A stretch of DNA of 64,000 bases from Candidatus Hydrogenedentota bacterium. GTDB lineage: Bacteria; Hydrogenedentota; Hydrogenedentia; Hydrogenedentales; JAGMZX01. The DNA is taken from NCBI GenBank assembly GCA_029556545.1, contig JAKQEQ010000159.1:29814-93813 (forward strand). Direction: 5' to 3'. Below are positions 26,859 through 38,527 of this stretch, in pieces (position 1 is the first letter of the stretch; the number at the start of each line of letters is the position of its first letter). The notes beneath the pieces were generated by a model, which saw only the letters and a program-made list of their open reading frames with translations, had not been told where the DNA came from and searched no databases. A program made the translations under genes and the position numbers.

Positions 26859-28715
26859 CGGTCCCAGCAGCCGCCGACCGGAGTCGTTCGCCAGAAGCAA
26901 CACTTCGCGGCGGCCCACGCCCTGATGCCGCACCACGTGATATGGCGGAACCGTGGTGAAGAGCGGCAACAACCAGCGCCAATCCTCTTCCTGCACAAAC
27001 ACGAATACCGGCTCGGGCACGGCGAACAAGGCCGCGAACGCATCCACCTCGGCGATGAGATCATGCTCGAACGCGCGCAGACCCTGGACCTCCTCGTCGG
27101 CGTCGTCCACCGCGTCCTCGATGGCCCGCCACAACGCCTCGCGCTCCGCCTCCGTTACCGCGGCGATATCCGCAATCGCCACGTCGGCCACTGCCTCCGC
27201 GATGAGTTTGCGCGCGCGCTTCTGGGCGTCCGCCACCGCCATGAGTTCGTCCATATCCGTCGGGACTTCGCCGATGAGGCTGGCGAACGCCTCGGTGTGA
27301 GGCCGCCGGCTGTAGTAGACATATTCCTCGCGCGAGAATCCGACGGAGTACAGACGAAACGCCGCGCCCTGCTCCGCGAGTATGCGGACCGGCTCGCAGA
27401 AGGAACGCGCCGACTTCAGGGTGTTCACTAACGGGAAGACCGCCCAGACCGCCGCAAGCGCCAGCGCCGCGAAGGTCGCCGCGAAAACCACGTGCAGCCG
27501 CGCCATCCGGGTGAAGAGGCTCAGGCCCAGCGCCGCCGCGCCGCACGCCCCCGCAAGCACGGCGAATTCGAGCAGGGGTTCGTTCGCAAAATGACTGTAC
27601 TCGGTAAAACGCAGGATCAGCGGCCCCGCCGCCACCACAAGCAATATCAGTCCCCACGCCGCGCCCATCCACCGCCGCCACCGCGCCGGCCCACGGTCCG
27701 CAAGGTCAAGCGCGGCCACGGCCAGCAACACGGCGACCAGGGGAAACAGCGGCAGGATATACACCGCGCGCTTGCCGACCGAGATCGAGAAGAACACGAG
27801 GGCGGGCGCCGTGCCGCACCAGAGAAAGCGCATGGCCTTGTCCGCGCCGCGCCGCCGCCAAATCCAAGGCGCGGCCCACGGCAGCAGCAGCGTCCACGGC
27901 AGCAGGTCGACGGGAATCGTGGTCGCGTAATACCACGGCGGCTGCGCCTTGCTCACCCCGAGAAAAAGACGGCCGACGATGTTCCGGAACAGGTTTCCGC
28001 CCATGCCCGAGGTCACGGCTTGCTCCGCGGTCTCGGCGGCGAGCATACGCGCCGGCACGTACCACGCCGCAACCGCAAGGAGGACGCACGCGGCCCCGAC
28101 GGCCCAGTGCGTGTGCCGCCGCGCGGCGCGGTTGCCCCAATAGAAACCGAATAGCAGCAGGAGCGGAAACACCAGCGCCACCGGCCCCTTCGCGTAGACG
28201 CCCGCCGCCGTGGCCGCGTAACACAACACCAGCCACCCGCCGCGCCGCGTCTCCTCCCATCGCCACAGCGCGTACAGGGCCGCCGTTACGCACGCGGTCA
28301 GCAGCATGTCGATCTGCCCCGTCCGCGCCTGCCACCAGAACCGCGCGCCCGTCATGAGAATTATCGCGGTCCAGAGCGCGGTTCGCGCGTCGAAGAGCCG
28401 CAGCGCGAGGAGATACGTCAGCAGCACCGTGGCCACGCCGCTGAGGACCGACGGCAACCGCGCGCTCCACTCGGTGACCTCGCCTTGCGGCCAGGAACAC
28501 AGCGCAATGGTCCAGAAGAGCAGCGGCGGTTTCTCGTAATACGGCGCGCCGTTTACGTATGGCGTAAGAAAGTCGCCCCGCTCCCCCATCTCGCGCGCCA
28601 CCTGCGCATACCGCGGCTCGTCCGGCGGCCACAGGTCGTACCCGCCAATGCCATAGCCGAACAACGCAAGGGCGGCGAGCGTCAGCAGGCACAGGTGACG
28701 CGTAGTGGCGGTCAT
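26847..28715 (-). CDS. ArnT-like glycosyltransferase family 39 membrane protein
   Basis: Predicted 622-residue polytopic inner-membrane glycosyltransferase that moves a sugar from a polyprenyl-phosphate donor to a lipid or protein on the periplasmic side. The first periplasmic loop has DLWPPDEPRYAQVAREM with the catalytic DE pair of the PMT/ArnT superfamily, and YYEKPPLLFW follows, as in ArnT. About 11 membrane segments precede a soluble C-terminal domain of about 170 residues. It lies in the same minus-strand run as a secreted protein, a LAB_N-like protein and a GT2. The C-terminal end is formed by a 9-bp repeat. The acceptor is unknown. Confidence 0.88.
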   Translation of the reverse strand: MTATTRHLCLLTLAALALFGYGIGGYDLWPPDEPRYAQVAREMGERGDFLTPYVNGAPYYEKPPLLFWTIALCSWPQGEVTEWSARLPSVLSGVATVLLTYLLALRLFDARTALWTAIILMTGARFWWQARTGQIDMLLTACVTAALYALWRWEETRRGGWLVLCYAATAAGVYAKGPVALVFPLLLLFGFYWGNRAARRHTHWAVGAACVLLAVAAWYVPARMLAAETAEQAVTSGMGGNLFRNIVGRLFLGVSKAQPPWYYATTIPVDLLPWTLLLPWAAPWIWRRRGADKAMRFLWCGTAPALVFFSISVGKRAVYILPLFPLVAVLLAVAALDLADRGPARWRRWMGAAWGLILLVVAAGPLILRFTEYSHFANEPLLEFAVLAGACGAAALGLSLFTRMARLHVVFAATFAALALAAVWAVFPLVNTLKSARSFCEPVRILAEQGAAFRLYSVGFSREEYVYYSRRPHTEAFASLIGEVPTDMDELMAVADAQKRARKLIAEAVADVAIADIAAVTEAEREALWRAIEDAVDDADEEVQGLRAFEHDLIAEVDAFAALFAVPEPVFVFVQEEDWRWLLPLFTTVPPYHVVRHQGVGRREVLLLANDSGRRLLGPGMD

Positions 28716-28755
28716 GAGGCCCCTCCCGTCTTCTCCCGTTGACCCATTCCCCGGT

Positions 28756-29802
28756 TCACGCCGGCGTCGGCGCCGACGCCAGGCGATCGAGGAGGGCCTT
28801 CACGTCGTCGCGATTGGACAACGGCAGTTCCGCGTATATGCGTTCGAGATAGGCGCGCGCGGTCTCGCGCAACTCGGGCGCGCGTCCGCTGTTGGCGTCG
28901 GCGTATCCGGCAAGCGTCCGGGCAAAGCCCAGCCATTGGGCGTCGTGGTCCCGAAGGAGTCTGCCCACGTCGCCTTTCGGTTGCGGCGCACCCTCCGCAA
29001 ACAGGACCTCCGGACGCAAGACTTCACCCCGCGCTTCAGCGAAGGCTGCCACCGCCGAGTCCTTCTTCAGCACGTGGGCGTAGGCCCTGGTGAGGAAGTG
29101 AAAATACGCCTCGATGGCTGCGCACTGGACCCGCGGCTTCTCGGCCGCGTGTTCAACAATGCCCCCCAAGTATTTGCGCAGTTCTTCCGAGTTGTGCGCC
29201 AAGGCGTCCTGAAAATACAGTGCAAAGAGCGACGGACGCATCGTCCCCGGCACGCTGCAACGCAACAGATACAGCCGCAGTTCGTCCTCCTCGTTCGGTT
29301 CCGCCAGCGCGTACAACAACGGTTTCAGGTCCCGGTCGTCCACCGCTATTAGCGGATAATATTCGAGAGCTGTCACGATGTTCCGCCGAATCTGCAAAGT
29401 CACCTCCTCCGGCGACTTGCCCCACGTCGCCGCGCGCGCCTCGGCGATGCCCTCGCGCACCGCTCGCAGCAGGTCGCGGCCGCGCAGGTGTTGAATGTTC
29501 TCAAACGGGTACATCTTACGCGGTACATAGCGCCCGCCCGGGCGCGCGGTCAGGACAGACCGACGCAGCGACTCGTTCTGGAGGATTTCATTGAGGTGCG
29601 TCCAGTAATTGAGAATGATGCGCTCCTCCGACGACGTCGCGGGCGGCGGCGCCACCGGCGGCGCTTGCCGCGCGGGACCCGCGAACGGACTGGACGGCGG
29701 CGGCGCGAAGGCGCTCGGCGGCGGCTTGGCCGGATCCGGGACCTCCGCCGCGACGGACAACGCCAGTGCGCACAAGACGACAGCAATTCGCGCAATATGC
29801 AT
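28756..29802 (-). CDS. Secreted protein of unknown function (348 aa)
   Basis: The ATG at 29802 follows GGAAGAAGGG and gives a signal peptide MHIARIAVVLCALALSVAAE. A Pro/Ala-rich stretch of about 40 residues follows, then an alpha-helical domain (RIILNYWTHLNEILQNESLR, ALEYYPLIAVDDRDLKPLLY, HFLTRAYAHVLKKDSAVAAF). It may form a helical-repeat fold. No family recognised. It is between the LAB_N-like gene (123 bp upstream) and the GT39 gene (40 bp downstream) on the same strand. Confidence 0.7.
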   Translation of the reverse strand: MHIARIAVVLCALALSVAAEVPDPAKPPPSAFAPPPSSPFAGPARQAPPVAPPPATSSEERIILNYWTHLNEILQNESLRRSVLTARPGGRYVPRKMYPFENIQHLRGRDLLRAVREGIAEARAATWGKSPEEVTLQIRRNIVTALEYYPLIAVDDRDLKPLLYALAEPNEEDELRLYLLRCSVPGTMRPSLFALYFQDALAHNSEELRKYLGGIVEHAAEKPRVQCAAIEAYFHFLTRAYAHVLKKDSAVAAFAEARGEVLRPEVLFAEGAPQPKGDVGRLLRDHDAQWLGFARTLAGYADANSGRAPELRETARAYLERIYAELPLSNRDDVKALLDRLASAPTPA

Positions 29803-29925
29803 GACTCGAAACCCTTCTTCCTTGTTTCGCTCCCGCGCCGCCGTCAAGGCGCGACCGGACCTTATTCTAACGGATAGGCGGCACGACCGGATAACAGCGG
29901 CGCGAACGCGATCACGGGCGCCGCG

Positions 29926-30618
29926 TCAAATCGGGTCCGCATCCGCGGCCGTATCGCCGTACCGGCGAATCAGCCAGATGTTCCGAAGATACACGAGCAG
30001 CGTCGAGGCAGCCCCCGCCATGAATATCCATTCTCGCCGCTGCAGGTGCGACGCCGCCACGAGCACCGCCGCCGCCACGCTCAAGTACCAGAACGCGAGC
30101 GGCACCACGCTTTTTCGCCGCCGTTCCGTCGCCACCCACTGAACCAGAAACCGGCACGCGAACAATCCCTGGCCCGCCGCGCCCACGCCAATCCAGAACC
30201 AGTTCGCCGCCGCCGTCCCCGTCGCCTTCGTCGCGTGGTACTCCCGCAGCCACGTGTGCGCCGCCAGCACGAGCGCGCCGACGACAATTACCGCGACCGC
30301 GCCGTGCACCACCACGTAGAGCACCCGCGTCAGCGCGCCCCGCTCCCGCCAGATGTGCACCAGGTTCCGCGCGTACACCACAATGTTGAAACAATGACTC
30401 AACGCCCCGATCGGCGATCGAATGTGCGCGGCGTACCCGAGCAACAGGAGCGACCCCACGCTGCTCATGTACCAGAACGCAATCGGCACCACGCTCCGCT
30501 TGCGGATTTCGGAGACGATCCACTGCAGATAGAAGCGACCGTAGAAGATACACGCCGCAACGATGCCAACCAGTTCCCACAACCGCGGCCCGAACGGCCC
30601 TGCAAGCCAGTCACTCAC
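29926..30618 (-). CDS. LAB_N-domain membrane protein, internally duplicated
   Basis: Predicted 230-residue polytopic membrane protein. Two homologous segments are visible: FYGRFYLQWIVSEIRKRSVV with PIAFWYMSSVGSLLLLGYAA, and RFLVQWVATERRRKSVVP with LAFWYLSVAAAVLVAASH. Both match the lipid-A-disaccharide-synthase N-terminal (LAB_N) family. The start is GTG at 30618, inside the upstream GT2 gene (8-bp overlap), with AGGAGG before it, so translation is coupled to the GT2. In known genomes such proteins are encoded with ArnC/ArnT-like enzymes, and transport of a lipid-linked sugar has been proposed by analogy to ArnE/F; that function is inference. Confidence 0.85.
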   Translation of the reverse strand: MSDWLAGPFGPRLWELVGIVAACIFYGRFYLQWIVSEIRKRSVVPIAFWYMSSVGSLLLLGYAAHIRSPIGALSHCFNIVVYARNLVHIWRERGALTRVLYVVVHGAVAVIVVGALVLAAHTWLREYHATKATGTAAANWFWIGVGAAGQGLFACRFLVQWVATERRRKSVVPLAFWYLSVAAAVLVAASHLQRREWIFMAGAASTLLVYLRNIWLIRRYGDTAADADPI

Positions 30619-31360
30619 GCGCCGCCTCCTCTTCCACCGCGGGAACAACGAAACGGCGGCGAAGCCACCGCACGCCGACAAGGTCGTATAGGCCGCGCCA
30701 GAGACGATTCCCGATGCCGTACTTTGACACGCCGAACTGCCGCGCGTGATGCGTCACCGGCGTCTCCGCCAGACGCAGCGCCGCCGCGCGGATAAATACC
30801 GCTACAAAACGGTGCAAGCCGTTGAACGGCGGCAGATACGCCACGCACGCGCGCCGGAACCCCTTCGCGCCGCAACCCGAGTCCCGCACCCCGTCCCGCA
30901 GCACCCAATCGCGCACCCTGTTCGCCACCTTGCTTGAAACCTTCCGCACCAGAGAATCATGCCGATCCGCCCGGTAGCCGCAGACGCAGTCGTACTCGCC
31001 AAGCAGCTCCAGGAAGCGGGGAAAGTCCGCAGGGTCATTCTGCAGGTCCCCGTCAATGGTGAGGATGTAATCGCCGCGACTCCGCGTCATCCCCGCGTAC
31101 AACGCCGCCGACTGCCCCTGATTCCGCGCGAGGTGCACCGCCCGTACCGCCGGATGCGCCGACGCGAGCCCGTCAATCGCCGCCCGCGTCCCGTCCGTGC
31201 TGCCGTCGTTCACCAGCAGCACCTCATGGGCGTAGCCCGGTAGACACGCGAAAACCGCGGCTATCTGTTCATACAGCCGCGCAACGTTTTCCTCTTCATT
31301 GAATAGAGGCACTACCACCGACACGAGTGGCGTATGGGTGTCAAGGTTCCCGTCCGACAT
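30611..31360 (-). CDS. Glycosyltransferase family 2 (polyprenyl-phosphate sugar transferase-like)
   Basis: Predicted 249-residue cytoplasmic transferase of the DPM/ArnC/GtrB type. Visible motifs: [50 protein letters not shown] (nucleotide-sugar and metal site) and [19 protein letters not shown]. Unlike ArnC or GtrB it has no C-terminal membrane segments. The chosen ATG at 31360 has no ribosome site, but a perfect TATAAT (31371-31376 on the minus strand) lies 10 bp upstream, suggesting a very short leader. It heads the glycan cassette and overlaps the LAB_N-like gene. Confidence 0.88.
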   Translation of the reverse strand: MSDGNLDTHTPLVSVVVPLFNEEENVARLYEQIAAVFACLPGYAHEVLLVNDGSTDGTRAAIDGLASAHPAVRAVHLARNQGQSAALYAGMTRSRGDYILTIDGDLQNDPADFPRFLELLGEYDCVCGYRADRHDSLVRKVSSKVANRVRDWVLRDGVRDSGCGAKGFRRACVAYLPPFNGLHRFVAVFIRAAALRLAETPVTHHARQFGVSKYGIGNRLWRGLYDLVGVRWLRRRFVVPAVEEEAARE

Positions 31361-31637
31361 GGCGGGCGGGATTATACACCTCGCCCCGGGGCAACTACAG
31401 CGACTTATTCGCGGATGGCAAACTGGAGCGACACATCGATCCTCGCCGAGCCGGGTGCGCGCCGCCGCCATCGGCAGCTATGCGATCCGGCTGTGCCATT
31501 TTGGCAATATTGAGACTGCGACAATGTTTCTTCCAGCCCCCCTTGTTTCGCGAGACATAGAACTTCCTCTCACACATGTATTACGGGCTCGATGCTCGAA
31601 CTTGATAAATATCTTGAAACCAATGATTTATGAGGGC

Positions 31638-31667
31638 TTGACAAGACTTGGGGGGACATGCTATTAT
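31638..31667 (+). promoter_or_regulatory. groESL sigma-70 promoter
   Basis: Perfect TTGACA (31638-31643), 18-bp spacer, TATTAT (31662-31667). The -10 overlaps the left arm of the CIRCE operator, as expected for repressor-controlled heat-shock operons. Confidence 0.78.
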
Positions 31668-31690
31668 CACTCCTGCATGATGAGTGCTAA
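31664..31690 (+). promoter_or_regulatory. CIRCE operator (HrcA binding site)
   Basis: TTATCACTC, nine bases, GAGTGCTAA. This is the CIRCE consensus TTAGCACTC-N9-GAGTGCTAA with one mismatch in the left arm. HrcA repression of groESL is the known role of the element. No hrcA gene is in this window. Confidence 0.88.
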
Positions 31691-31787
31691 GGCACTCGCT
31701 TGGTCGGCGAGTATTGCCAAAGTGGCAAGAGTGCGCGAAGCCGATCGGCGGGGTTTAACGGAAACAGCAAAACGGAGGAGAAGTCGC

Positions 31788-32078
31788 ATGAAGGTACGTC
31801 CACTGGCCGACCGCATTCTCGTGAAGCGAGAAGAGCCGAAGGAAACGGTGCGCGGCGGGATCATCATCCCCGACAGCGCAAAGGAAAAGCCGCAGGAAGG
31901 CAAAGTTGTCGCCGCCGGCCCGGGAAAGCTGGATGAGAACGGCAAGCGCGTCCCCCTCGAGGTAAAGAAGGGCGACCGCATTCTCATGGGCAAGTACGCG
32001 GGCACGGAAGTGAAGATCGATGGCGAAGAGCACATCATCATGCGTGAGGACGATGTGCTCGCGGTGATTGAAAACTAA
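31788..32078 (+). CDS. groES: Co-chaperonin GroES
   Basis: Heptameric lid of the GroEL chaperonin, cytoplasmic. The 96-residue protein has the family start [19 protein letters not shown], the mobile loop [19 protein letters not shown] and the end [17 protein letters not shown]. The length is normal. The ATG at 31788 is preceded by GGAGGAG; a longer in-frame opening upstream would run through the promoter and operator and is excluded. It is 36 bp from groEL in a CIRCE-controlled operon. Confidence 0.98.
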   Translation: MKVRPLADRILVKREEPKETVRGGIIIPDSAKEKPQEGKVVAAGPGKLDENGKRVPLEVKKGDRILMGKYAGTEVKIDGEEHIIMREDDVLAVIEN

Positions 32079-32090
32079 CGAACGGCGTAA

Positions 32091-33752
<1,662 letters not shown>

Positions 33753-33766
33753 CGCTCCCCTCCCTC

Positions 33767-33835
33767 TGGCGGCGCGCAATACGCCGCCAAGGGTTACATA
33801 TCCGGGCCGTCCGGTTCACCCCCGCCGGGCGGCCC
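33767..33835 (+). repeat. Double-hairpin element, copy A (possible groESL terminator)
   Basis: First stem TGGCGGCG/CGCCGCCA (33767-33774, 33782-33789). Then TATCCGGGCC, and a second stem GGGCCGTCC/GGGCGGCCC (33804-33812, 33827-33835). Begins 15 bp after the groEL stop codon. Confidence 0.65.
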
Positions 33836-34008
33836 CGCCTCGTTTCCAAAGGATTGGGTACACGCACGTCTCGTCCACCTGCGGCGGGAGTGGCAGTCCG
33901 CCCAGGAGAAGCGGTATAATCTCCTTGGCAAGGGCAGCCGCAAGGCCCCGCTCTCAGCGGATTATCTTGGGAGCGGCGAACACTAAAGCGGCATAGCAAG
34001 CCCCCATC

Positions 34009-34079
34009 CTGTGGCGGCGCTCCCCTCGTCGCCACAGGTTCAGTATCCGGGCCGCCTAGTCTCCCCCGCTGGGCGGCCC
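34009..34079 (+). repeat. Double-hairpin element, copy B
   Basis: First stem CTGTGGCG/CGCCACAG (34009-34016, 34030-34037). The same TATCCGGGCC junction, and second stem GGGCCGCC/GGCGGCCC (34049-34056, 34072-34079). Arrangement matches copy A 242 bp upstream. Confidence 0.65.
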
Positions 34080-34268
34080 CTCGATTTCCGTGCTTGTTCC
34101 CAAGTTCCCCCTGTGCGTCGCATTGTCCGTCGTTCCGGTCCTTGCCGTCGTTTTCGTCCTTGGCTGTGGTCACTGCTTGCGGGCCGGGCCACACGCGGTG
34201 AACCCGGTCGCTCCCGAGCACTTGTTCGATATTCGACCATGCGTATGATTACGATACCGCATCACGCC

Positions 34269-35345
34269 ATGTTCGGCATCTACATTCACATACCGTTTTG
34301 CAGGACCGTCTGCCCCTACTGCGACTTCGTGCGCGAGCGCGTGGACGGCGCCGCGCCCGACGCCTACGTGGACGCGGTGTGCCGCGAAATCGAGCGGTTT
34401 GAGGGCCCGGAGGCGGCGGGCAGCGTCTTTTTCGGCGGCGGCACGCCGTCTCTGCTGCGTCCGGAATCGCTCGAACGCATCCTCGGGACGGTCGCGCACC
34501 GCTTCCGCCTCGACTCGCCCGAAATCACCCTCGAGGCCAACCCGGACGATGTGACGGCGCCGCTGGCGCGCGCGTGGCGCGACCTGGGCGTGAACCGGAT
34601 CAGCCTCGGGGTGCAGAGTTTCGACGACGCGGTCCTGCGCGCGCTGGGCCGCCGCCACAACGCCGACCGCGCTCGGGACGCCTGTGCTCTCGTGGCCGCG
34701 CACTTCGAGAACTGGAGCATGGACCTCATCTTCGGCGCGCGCCCCGTCGAGGCATGGTGGCCAACCCTCGACGAGTGCATGCGCCTGGACCCGCCGCACG
34801 TGTCCGCCTACGGGCTGACTTACGAGGCGGGCACGCCCTTCGAGAAGCGCGCGTCGGAGGCGCTCGATCAGGAGCGCGCACTGCGTCTGTACGAGGAAGC
34901 CGAGGTTGCCCTTGCCGCCTTCGATCACTATGAGATTTCCAACTTCGCCAAGCCGGGCTTCGCGGCGCGCCACAACCTCATTTACTGGCGCAACGAGGCC
35001 TACGCGGGCTTCGGCACGGCCGCGTTCTCGTTCGTGGACGGCGTGCGCGCCCGGAATCTCACGGACACACGGGCCTATATGCAGGAGCCGGGCAAGAAGT
35101 CGGAATCGTTGCGCCTCTCGGACCACGAGATACGTGTCGAAACGCTGATCCAGCATTTCCGTCTTCGCGAGGGGCTTCTGAAGGCGTACTATCGCCGTCG
35201 CTTCGGCGTCGAGGCGCGAGCCGATTTCTGCCCACAACTCGATGCGCTTTGTGCGCGCGGCCTGATCGAGGAAGACAAAGGGGCTTTTCGTCCCACGCGC
35301 GAAGGCTTCTATCTGAACAACGAGATTGGGATCGCGCTGGTGTAG
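34269..35345 (+). CDS. hemW: HemW-like radical SAM heme chaperone
   Basis: Heme-trafficking radical SAM protein of 358 residues, formerly annotated as oxygen-independent coproporphyrinogen oxidase. MFGIYIHIPFCRTVCPYCDF carries the iron-sulfur CxxxCxxC (C11, C15, C18). VFFGGGTPSLL, LEANPDDV, GVNRISLGVQSFDD and the C-terminal HemN_C region (RLSDHEIRVETLIQHFRLRE) follow. The length and the lack of the long HemN N-terminal region fit HemW. ATG 34269 was chosen by family alignment; in-frame ATGs at 34239 and 34245 exist and none has a clear ribosome site. Confidence 0.88.
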   Translation: MFGIYIHIPFCRTVCPYCDFVRERVDGAAPDAYVDAVCREIERFEGPEAAGSVFFGGGTPSLLRPESLERILGTVAHRFRLDSPEITLEANPDDVTAPLARAWRDLGVNRISLGVQSFDDAVLRALGRRHNADRARDACALVAAHFENWSMDLIFGARPVEAWWPTLDECMRLDPPHVSAYGLTYEAGTPFEKRASEALDQERALRLYEEAEVALAAFDHYEISNFAKPGFAARHNLIYWRNEAYAGFGTAAFSFVDGVRARNLTDTRAYMQEPGKKSESLRLSDHEIRVETLIQHFRLREGLLKAYYRRRFGVEARADFCPQLDALCARGLIEEDKGAFRPTREGFYLNNEIGIALV

Positions 35346-35438
35346 CGCCGCGCGTTCGCCGCCGTCCTTGATTGCGGGTGTACGGACACCGCACAATACG
35401 CCCTCGTTACCTGTTGCTGGGTTCGAGGCGTTGGAAGT

Positions 35439-37505
<2,067 letters not shown>

Positions 37506-37508
37506 CGA

Positions 37509-38411
37509 TCAGGGCATGATCGCGCGCAACGCCTCGAAATTCTCAACGAGGTCCAGAGTGCCCCCCGCGAGGTAGGAGGCCACGCCGAACGCGAGCGCCA
37601 CGCCGTAGAGCGCGAGCCCGGCATGCCCCGCCTTTTTCAGGCTCTGGTCCCAGCCATTCGCCAGCGGCAGGCTCCCCAACACCGCCAGCGGCAAACAGCA
37701 CGCGAGCGCCCAGAACAGCATTCCCCCCGCCTGCTGCTCGATCCAGCCCCAGGAACCGATCATCGGGAAAGGTCGCTTGAGAAACGTCTCGTGGGCATAC
37801 CGCAGGAGATCAAGGAGATAGGCTACGCCCAGATGGAGCGCCACCGCGATGATCAGCGTCACGGCGCTGTTCACGAGGATCGGAAAGATCCGCACCGGCG
37901 GCAGCGCGCGCGGTCCCGACACGATACGCAGGTATGCGAAGAGCAACAGGTACGTCACGAGCGCAAGCGATATGGTAAACAGCCCGATCGTGACGCTGGA
38001 CCAGTCGCGCACGGACGCGATCGTGAGGAGACTCAACACCGGCCCCGCGAGGCACAACACCGCGCCGATAACCCGCAGCACCCATGGCTCGACGCCCAGC
38101 CGCGCCGCGATTCCCGCGCACACGCCGAGCCAGATACGGTCCCCCTCCGGCAGCAGCACGCGCGTGTCGAAGCCCTGCCCCGACAGCGCGAGCGCCTGTT
38201 CCTTCGGCGGGCCGAAACGCCCGAGCGCCGCCTCGACCTCGGCGTCACTGATGCGATCGCGGCCCGTGCCCTCGAGCGCACGGTAGAGGTCCGCGCGCAG
38301 CCGCGCCAGCGCCTCTTCCCGCGCCTCGGACGACAGTTTCTCATCCAGGGCACTTGCGACGTCACGAAGATAATTCGTGACAAGCGCGCCCTGTTGTTGC
38401 GTAAGTTTCAT
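37509..38411 (-). CDS. PspC-domain membrane protein with N-terminal HAAS-like region
   Basis: Predicted 300-residue inner-membrane protein. Residues 1-80 (NYLRDVASALDEKLSSEARE...VEAALGRFGPPKEQA) resemble the DUF1700/HAAS helical domain that reads cell-envelope or transcription signals. WLGVCAGIAARLGVEPWVLR is a PspC signature and about five to six further membrane segments follow. PspC proteins are linked to phage-shock envelope stress. No psp operon is nearby. The role is inferred from domains only. Confidence 0.83.
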   Translation of the reverse strand: MKLTQQQGALVTNYLRDVASALDEKLSSEAREEALARLRADLYRALEGTGRDRISDAEVEAALGRFGPPKEQALALSGQGFDTRVLLPEGDRIWLGVCAGIAARLGVEPWVLRVIGAVLCLAGPVLSLLTIASVRDWSSVTIGLFTISLALVTYLLLFAYLRIVSGPRALPPVRIFPILVNSAVTLIIAVALHLGVAYLLDLLRYAHETFLKRPFPMIGSWGWIEQQAGGMLFWALACCLPLAVLGSLPLANGWDQSLKKAGHAGLALYGVALAFGVASYLAGGTLDLVENFEALRAIMP

Positions 38412-38527
38412 ACCGCCCCGCCCGCATCCACGTTTTCACCCATCCGCTCGAAGTCCTGACCTCCATTGGGCGCAGTATACACAATTGCCTACGGCGCCCG
38501 CCGGAATTTCAAATCTCAAATCTTCAA

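Larger units (their letters stand above)
31361..31787. other. Divergent regulatory region between GT2 and groES
   Basis: 427 bp with no gene. It holds the GT2 -10 element (31371-31376), an unremarkable 250-bp stretch, the groES promoter (31638-31667), a CIRCE operator (31664-31690), and three inverted repeats in the groES leader: GAGTGC/GCACTC (31682-31697), ACTCGC/GCGAGT (31694-31712) and TTGCCA/TGGCAA (31714-31728). A GGAGGAG ribosome site at 31774-31780 serves groES. Confidence 0.8.
33753..34268. other. 516-bp intergenic region with two copies of a double-hairpin element
   Basis: No gene was recognised between groEL and hemW. Two related 70-80-bp elements are at 33767-33835 and 34009-34079. 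Between them are a TATAAT (33915-33920) without a clear -35 and a separate hairpin CCGCTCTC/GGGAGCGG (33948-33976). A small RNA is possible but not demonstrable from sequence. Confidence 0.6.

Noticed and set aside
31299-31787. An N-terminal extension of groES
   Set aside because: The upstream in-frame codons run through the GT2 start, the promoter and the CIRCE operator; GroES begins at [12 protein letters not shown].
33900-33990. A 6S, SRP or RNase P RNA gene between groEL and hemW
   Set aside because: A TATAAT and one hairpin are present, but none of the conserved sequence cores of these RNAs could be found.
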